Assembly: GCA_903859155.1 (NCBI GenBank)
Contig: CAIOLO010000009.1
Span: 1-64,000, forward strand
Direction of reading: 5' to 3'
Source of the DNA: an uncultured beta proteobacterium
Lineage (GTDB): Bacteria; Pseudomonadota; Gammaproteobacteria; Burkholderiales; SG8-39
Length of the DNA: 64,000 bases
The first letter of the stretch is position 1. Every line of letters begins with the position of its first letter. The position numbers and the translations under genes are program-made. Below the pieces are notes generated by a model. The model made no database searches, had not been told where the DNA came from, and saw only the letters and a list, made by a program, of their open reading frames with translations. This document shows, in pieces, positions 61,755-64,000 of the stretch.

Positions 61755-62210
61755 ATGCAATCGATGCTTGATTCTCAGACGACGTTTATCGTTGTCGCTG
61801 TTCTGGTGACGGTATTGCACATCGGCATTGCCGCCTATCTGCTGATGAGCAATGCAGAGCAGACGGCAGGCTGGAAAATCAGGCCGCACCGGGCCGTCCT
61901 GGGTCAACTCGCCGTATTCCTTGTTGCCTTGTTATTCACCGCCGGATTTGTCGCGGCGTTCAGGGTCGTTTCCCTGCTCGGCACGGTCGAGTCCTTTCTG
62001 GCGGCCCCGGTTCTTTTCCTGATGCTGTGCTGGGTCGGTCAGGACCGGATGATCAACTATCTGGCGACCCATCACGGCCGGCGCAAGTTTCTGCATAGCT
62101 GGAAACTGCGCCGCATCGGCATTTCCACGATGCTCAAGATTATTTACTTCTACATCTGCCTCGGCCTCGTCCTGGTGATGGCCGTGACCTTCGCGGAATG
62201 GACCAAGTAA
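61755..62210 (+). CDS. Small integral membrane protein of unknown function
   Basis: A 151-residue protein with about four hydrophobic segments (about 9-31, 47-70, 75-95 and 127-147) and a basic loop (HHGRRKFLHSWKLRR) near residues 104-118. GGGGTA lies just before the ATG at 61755, which is close for a ribosome site; a GTG at 61716 would add 13 residues. I do not recognise the family. It lies upstream of the secreted protein and Slam-like genes but 477 bp away, so it may be independent. Confidence 0.6.
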   Translation: MQSMLDSQTTFIVVAVLVTVLHIGIAAYLLMSNAEQTAGWKIRPHRAVLGQLAVFLVALLFTAGFVAAFRVVSLLGTVESFLAAPVLFLMLCWVGQDRMINYLATHHGRRKFLHSWKLRRIGISTMLKIIYFYICLGLVLVMAVTFAEWTK

Positions 62211-62687
62211 AGTGCCGCGACTACTGCACGGCCGGGATGATCATGCGGGCGCAGGCGTATGCATTCGTCGATCGGCTACAAGACACCTGTCGATGTTGAA
62301 TCCAGCCTTATGGCTGCGTGAAGTGGTGTACGTCGAATCGAGGCAGGGTCAAGTCGTTGGTAACTCAGTGCTGGCCGGGACGGTGGGATTCCACAAGGCG
62401 TGAAAATTGGCGGCCTGAGTTCTCCCGGTCTTCGGCATGGGGGAGTCTGGGGCAACGCAGTCCGGAGATAATACTGTAGCAACGTTGTCGGCAATTCAGA
62501 CGGCTTGTCGTGGTTTCGACGCGAACCATCGTTCACAGGCCATTGACCCGATAAAGCGCAAACTAACCCGCTAATTTCATTCTGTTAATGGCGAGCTTGT
62601 CCAATCGCCATGACTGGCATGACAAGTGCTTCTCTCTCGTTCCGGTAACGCAGGCTCCCTTTCCAAGGAACTCAGGAGAAGAAGAAA
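62211..62687. other. Intergenic region with no recognised feature
   Basis: A 477-bp stretch between the small membrane protein and the secreted protein genes. Small frames on both strands have no ribosome sites or family resemblance. The last 120 bases before 62688 are AT-richer and end in the strong AGGAGAAGAAG ribosome site of the next gene, so its promoter is probably here, but no consensus pair stands out. Confidence 0.4.
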
Positions 62688-63137
62688 ATGAATCGCCGTC
62701 TCCAAAACAGATCAGCTTCGCATTTGACCGCAATCCTCCGGGCCAAGATCCTCGGAAAACTGTCGACGGCCACGGTTCTCGCAGTCGTCGCAATCGGAAA
62801 CCAATCTGCATCCGCGCAGGAATTGACACCGGCAGGTGTGCAATGGCAGTGCGTGCAGCAAAACGACGCGTCTTTCAATGTCCTGTGTCTGCCCAGGCAG
62901 ATTGGCGACGCCAGCGTCACATCCGCGAAATCCAGCGGCCTGGTACCGGGATCGCTACCCGTACATAGCGACCTGCGGCCAGTGGCCGAGCGTGGCCTCG
63001 AGGAGGTATTTTCCGCCAAGGCCTGGACCGTTCCTCTCTACTCGGAGCCCACAGACCAGGGCAAGGTCAGCCACCTGTTGCAGTCGGTGCTTTGCGACGC
63101 CGCTCCCTACTGCTCGGTAAAGTATCGCAGCAACTGA
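62688..63137 (+). CDS. Small secreted protein of unknown function
   Basis: A 149-residue exported protein. A basic N-region is followed by a hydrophobic core (about residues 25-38) and a likely cleavage after SASA (about residue 44). There is no lipobox. The mature part has four Cys (WQCVQ, NVLCLP, VLCDA and YCSV), which could form two disulfides. AGGAGAAG precedes the ATG at 62688. It ends 62 bp before a Slam-like gene, the position in which Slam substrates or partners are often found. I do not recognise a family. Confidence 0.65.
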   Translation: MNRRLQNRSASHLTAILRAKILGKLSTATVLAVVAIGNQSASAQELTPAGVQWQCVQQNDASFNVLCLPRQIGDASVTSAKSSGLVPGSLPVHSDLRPVAERGLEEVFSAKAWTVPLYSEPTDQGKVSHLLQSVLCDAAPYCSVKYRSN

Positions 63138-63199
63138 TTCCCTCGAAACCTAATTGTGCTGTCCCTCGCGAAACGCCTCCAAACAGATACCGATTGCTC

Positions 63200-64000
63200 A
63201 TGTCCCCTCCGAAAATTCTTATCACGCTCCTGCTCGCGACGGCCACATTGCTGGGTGGCCCGCAGGTGGTGTATGCCCTGGCCGCAGCCCCGGATCTTGC
63301 GGTTGCGGAGCGGTTGCTGCGCGAGGGACAGGCAAAGGCTGCGTACGAATTGCTCATTGTCGACGAACTCTCGCACTCGGGGAGCGAGGACTTTGACTAT
63401 CTCCTGGGTTTGGCGGCGCTGGAATCGGGCCACCCCGACAAGGCGACGCTGGCTTTCGAGCGTGTGCTCGCCGTCAATCCCAATCACGCTGCAGCACGCC
63501 TGGATATGGGCCGCGCGTTCTTCGCGCTCGGGGACTATGAGGGGGCCAAGGGGGAATTCGAGTCCATTTTAAAACTGGATCCGCCCGCCGCGGCGCGCGC
63601 CGTTGCAGACCGGTATATCACCGCGATCAAGGAGCGCTCTAGAAATAGTGCGCTGCGCACCACAGGTTACGTGGATGTCGCCATCGGTCGGGACACCAAT
63701 GTCAATAATGGTCCGTCTGCAGCGGCCATCTATGTCCCCCTTTTCGGGGTAAGCCTGGCCTTGCCGACAGCAAGCTCACGCCTGCCCGATAACTACCTGT
63801 CGTACGGGGCGGGCATGGAAGGCACGTTTGCCATCGACGGCCCCTGGAGCGCGGTCGCGGGACTGGATGTCCGCAATCGATCCAACTTCAAGGCCAATGA
63901 ATTCGATTTTTTGTCGACCGAATACCGAGCTGGGATGCAGTATCTGCAGGACAGCAATACATTGCGCATGACGCTCGGGCATAACAATTACGATCTCGAT
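63200..64000 (+). CDS. Slam-like TPR/beta-barrel outer-membrane protein (3' end beyond window)
   Basis: An open frame of 267 codons that runs off the window edge. Residues 1-26 are a signal peptide (LLATATLLGG). TPR-like helices follow at about 33-145 (DYLLGLAALESGHPDKATLAFERVL, RLDMGRAFFALGDYEGA). From about residue 153 the outer-membrane barrel starts with TGYVDVAIGRDTNVNN, the mark of the DUF560/surface lipoprotein assembly modifier (Slam) group. Slam proteins move lipoproteins or secreted haemophilin-like proteins across the outer membrane. The secreted protein 62 bp upstream is the obvious candidate client. Confidence 0.8.
   Translation, partial: MSPPKILITLLLATATLLGGPQVVYALAAAPDLAVAERLLREGQAKAAYELLIVDELSHSGSEDFDYLLGLAALESGHPDKATLAFERVLAVNPNHAAARLDMGRAFFALGDYEGAKGEFESILKLDPPAAARAVADRYITAIKERSRNSALRTTGYVDVAIGRDTNVNNGPSAAAIYVPLFGVSLALPTASSRLPDNYLSYGAGMEGTFAIDGPWSAVAGLDVRNRSNFKANEFDFLSTEYRAGMQYLQDSNTLRMTLGHNNYDLD

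Noticed and set aside
1-64000. CRISPR array, cas genes, prophage, insertion sequences
   Set aside because: No regularly spaced direct repeats, transposase, integrase or structural phage proteins were recognised. The only tandem repeat is the 77-bp duplication, which has no spacers.

Overview
The window looks like an accessory catabolic region of a high-GC betaproteobacterium, probably Burkholderiales (Bordetella/Achromobacter/Cupriavidus/Variovorax type). The main reason is its wealth of Bug (TctC-type) periplasmic solute receptors, a family hugely expanded in those bacteria: 14 apparently intact copies plus one 3' remnant in 64 kb. No TctA/TctB-type membrane transporter gene is present, so the receptors must share a transporter encoded elsewhere or act as sensors or accessory binders. 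There is one tRNA (Arg, anticodon ACG). No rRNA, CRISPR array, insertion sequence or phage gene was recognised.

Layout. 0-7 kb: a Bug gene, an ADP-forming acyl-CoA synthetase overlapping a polysaccharide-deacetylase-like gene, a convergent Bug gene, and an exported caspase-fold protein. 7.2-7.4 kb: tRNA-Arg with promoter and terminator. 7.4-17.5 kb: flavin reductase + Bug; alpha/beta hydrolase facing a Bug gene; PEP mutase/isocitrate lyase family gene facing a second, closely related Bug gene coupled to a 63-codon gene; dienelactone hydrolase + CocE-type hydrolase + Bug. 17.5-22 kb: leftward cluster of 2-hydroxyacid dehydrogenase, Bug, hydrolase and MFS carrier, with a Bug remnant upstream. 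22-32.5 kb: a HugZ-like protein, a ThDP enzyme, nitronate monooxygenase family + Bug + SDR, a 2-oxoglutarate oxygenase, an enoyl-CoA hydratase family protein and a second acyl-CoA synthetase. 32.6-42.4 kb: an orphan molybdenum hydroxylase subunit divergent from an MFS carrier, an FMN hydroxyacid oxidase, an HD-domain protein, a broken DUF4160 gene, tandem Bug paralogues and a Rieske oxygenase.

42.4-64 kb: a 77-bp tandem duplication, a DUF47-Pit phosphate uptake pair, a SAM hydroxide adenosyltransferase, Bug + iron alcohol dehydrogenase, GST and carboxymuconolactone decarboxylase family genes, a second orphan molybdenum hydroxylase subunit coupled to a Bug gene, two divergent sensor kinases without response regulators, a leftward UbiD/Bug/Mrr-like/Bug operon, and a membrane protein, a small secreted protein and a Slam-like outer-membrane protein cut by the window edge.

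How it works together (inference): the recurring unit is one Bug receptor beside one or two enzymes that could activate or degrade an organic acid, ester, amide or aromatic compound. Enzyme types differ from unit to unit, as if each receptor is specialised for the substrate of its neighbouring enzymes. Several redox enzymes lack their electron-transfer partners here, and several enzymes carry substitutions at canonical catalytic positions. Those two patterns are the strongest hints of unusual chemistry.
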